From assembly GCA_002084875.1 (NCBI GenBank), contig NBMH01000057.1, forward strand, positions 1 to 32,209: a stretch of DNA of 32,209 bases, in the 5' to 3' direction. Position 1 is the stretch's first letter, and each line of letters starts with the position of its first letter. The stretch is from Anaerolineaceae bacterium 4572_78. GTDB lineage: Bacteria > Chloroflexota > Anaerolineae > 4572-78. A model generated the notes under the pieces. That model was not told the DNA's origin. It was given only the letters and a program-made list of their open reading frames with translations, and did not search any database. Made by a program: the position numbers and the translations under genes. Below, piece after piece: positions 32,034 to 32,209 of the stretch.

Positions 32034-32209
32034 ATGGACAAAAAAGCAATTCACGATTATTACAATAAACTTGACCAATATAAGGAGAAAAAGCCCGTGA
32101 TAAAGCGATTCGGGAAAAATTTAATACGTATCGCTTCGCCGATTACAAGGAACATGTAATAGATTTGCTTATGCGGGTGTGTTGTGTTAGTGTGGAGACG
32201 ATGCGGATT
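32034..32209 (+). pseudogene. Unidentified gene start with an apparent frameshift, cut by the window end
   Basis: From ATG 32034 the frame reads MDKKAIHDYYNKLDQYKEK and, after an AAAAA run at 32088-32092, would soon stop at 32157. In another frame the protein continues smoothly as RDKAIREKFNTYRFADYKE then HVIDLLMRVCCVSVETMRI to the window edge. Joining the two at the A-run gives one helical, charged protein, so a one-base indel (real or a sequencing error) is likely. The ORF track start at 31959 lies inside the methyltransferase gene. I do not recognise the family. Confidence 0.45.

Overview
The window is an AT-rich (about 40% GC by eye), gene-dense piece of bacterial chromosome. The best guess for the lineage is Chloroflexota, probably Anaerolineae-like. 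This rests on the recG / coaD / coiled-coil protein / YceD / rpmF gene order, the fatty-acid kinase and DegV genes just upstream, a glucan phosphorylase with an N-terminal DUF3417 domain, a secreted dockerin protein, and slr1658/slr1659-type regulators otherwise familiar from cyanobacteria. The assignment is an inference from gene content and order; no rRNA or other decisive marker is present.

Layout, left to right. (1) 1-1075 is decayed accessory DNA: the tail of a probable Rpn/PD-(D/E)XK-type protein, a frameshifted IS630-type transposase remnant, and the N-terminal part of a protein whose 3' end was lost at the remnant. (2) valS on the minus strand. (3) 3775-4393 has no gene and holds a nest of repeats: a roughly 0.5 kb unit with about 34-bp inverted ends, enclosing a GC-rich repeat and a smaller TA-flanked inverted-repeat element. 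(4) Metabolic genes follow: a GT-C glycosyltransferase, an acyl-CoA synthetase, glutamate dehydrogenase, a truncated isoprenylcysteine-methyltransferase-like gene and a glucan phosphorylase. (5) A secreted cohesin/dockerin protein on the minus strand. (6) 14131-20072 is a signalling block: a NrtR-like NUDIX regulator, a membrane protein, an HATPase-fold slr1658-type regulator, an slr1659-type STAS protein and a 1092-aa nucleotide-transporter-like/HEAT/cNMP-binding protein. A GAF histidine kinase converges on it tail-to-tail. (7) 23168-30907 is a housekeeping run: FakA-type kinase, DegV, recG, coaD, a coiled-coil protein, YceD, rpmF, fabG. (8) 30917-32209 is again accessory: a cofC remnant, a second palindrome cluster, a methyltransferase, and the start of a gene with an apparent frameshift.

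Two themes stand out. First, several families of short palindromic repeats are scattered between genes (a two-hairpin element in about five copies, a 28-bp palindrome, a GC-rich repeat, a 37-bp exact repeat). They sometimes supply parts of genes: in-frame codons inside the histidine kinase, a ribosome binding site for fabG, and possibly the first codons of the methyltransferase ORF. Second, the slr1658/slr1659 pair sits beside a large transporter-like protein with its own cNMP-binding domain, which suggests a partner-switching module with an unusual membrane output or input. Two genes (NUDIX regulator and the last ORF) look leaderless, with the same promoter-to-ATG spacing.
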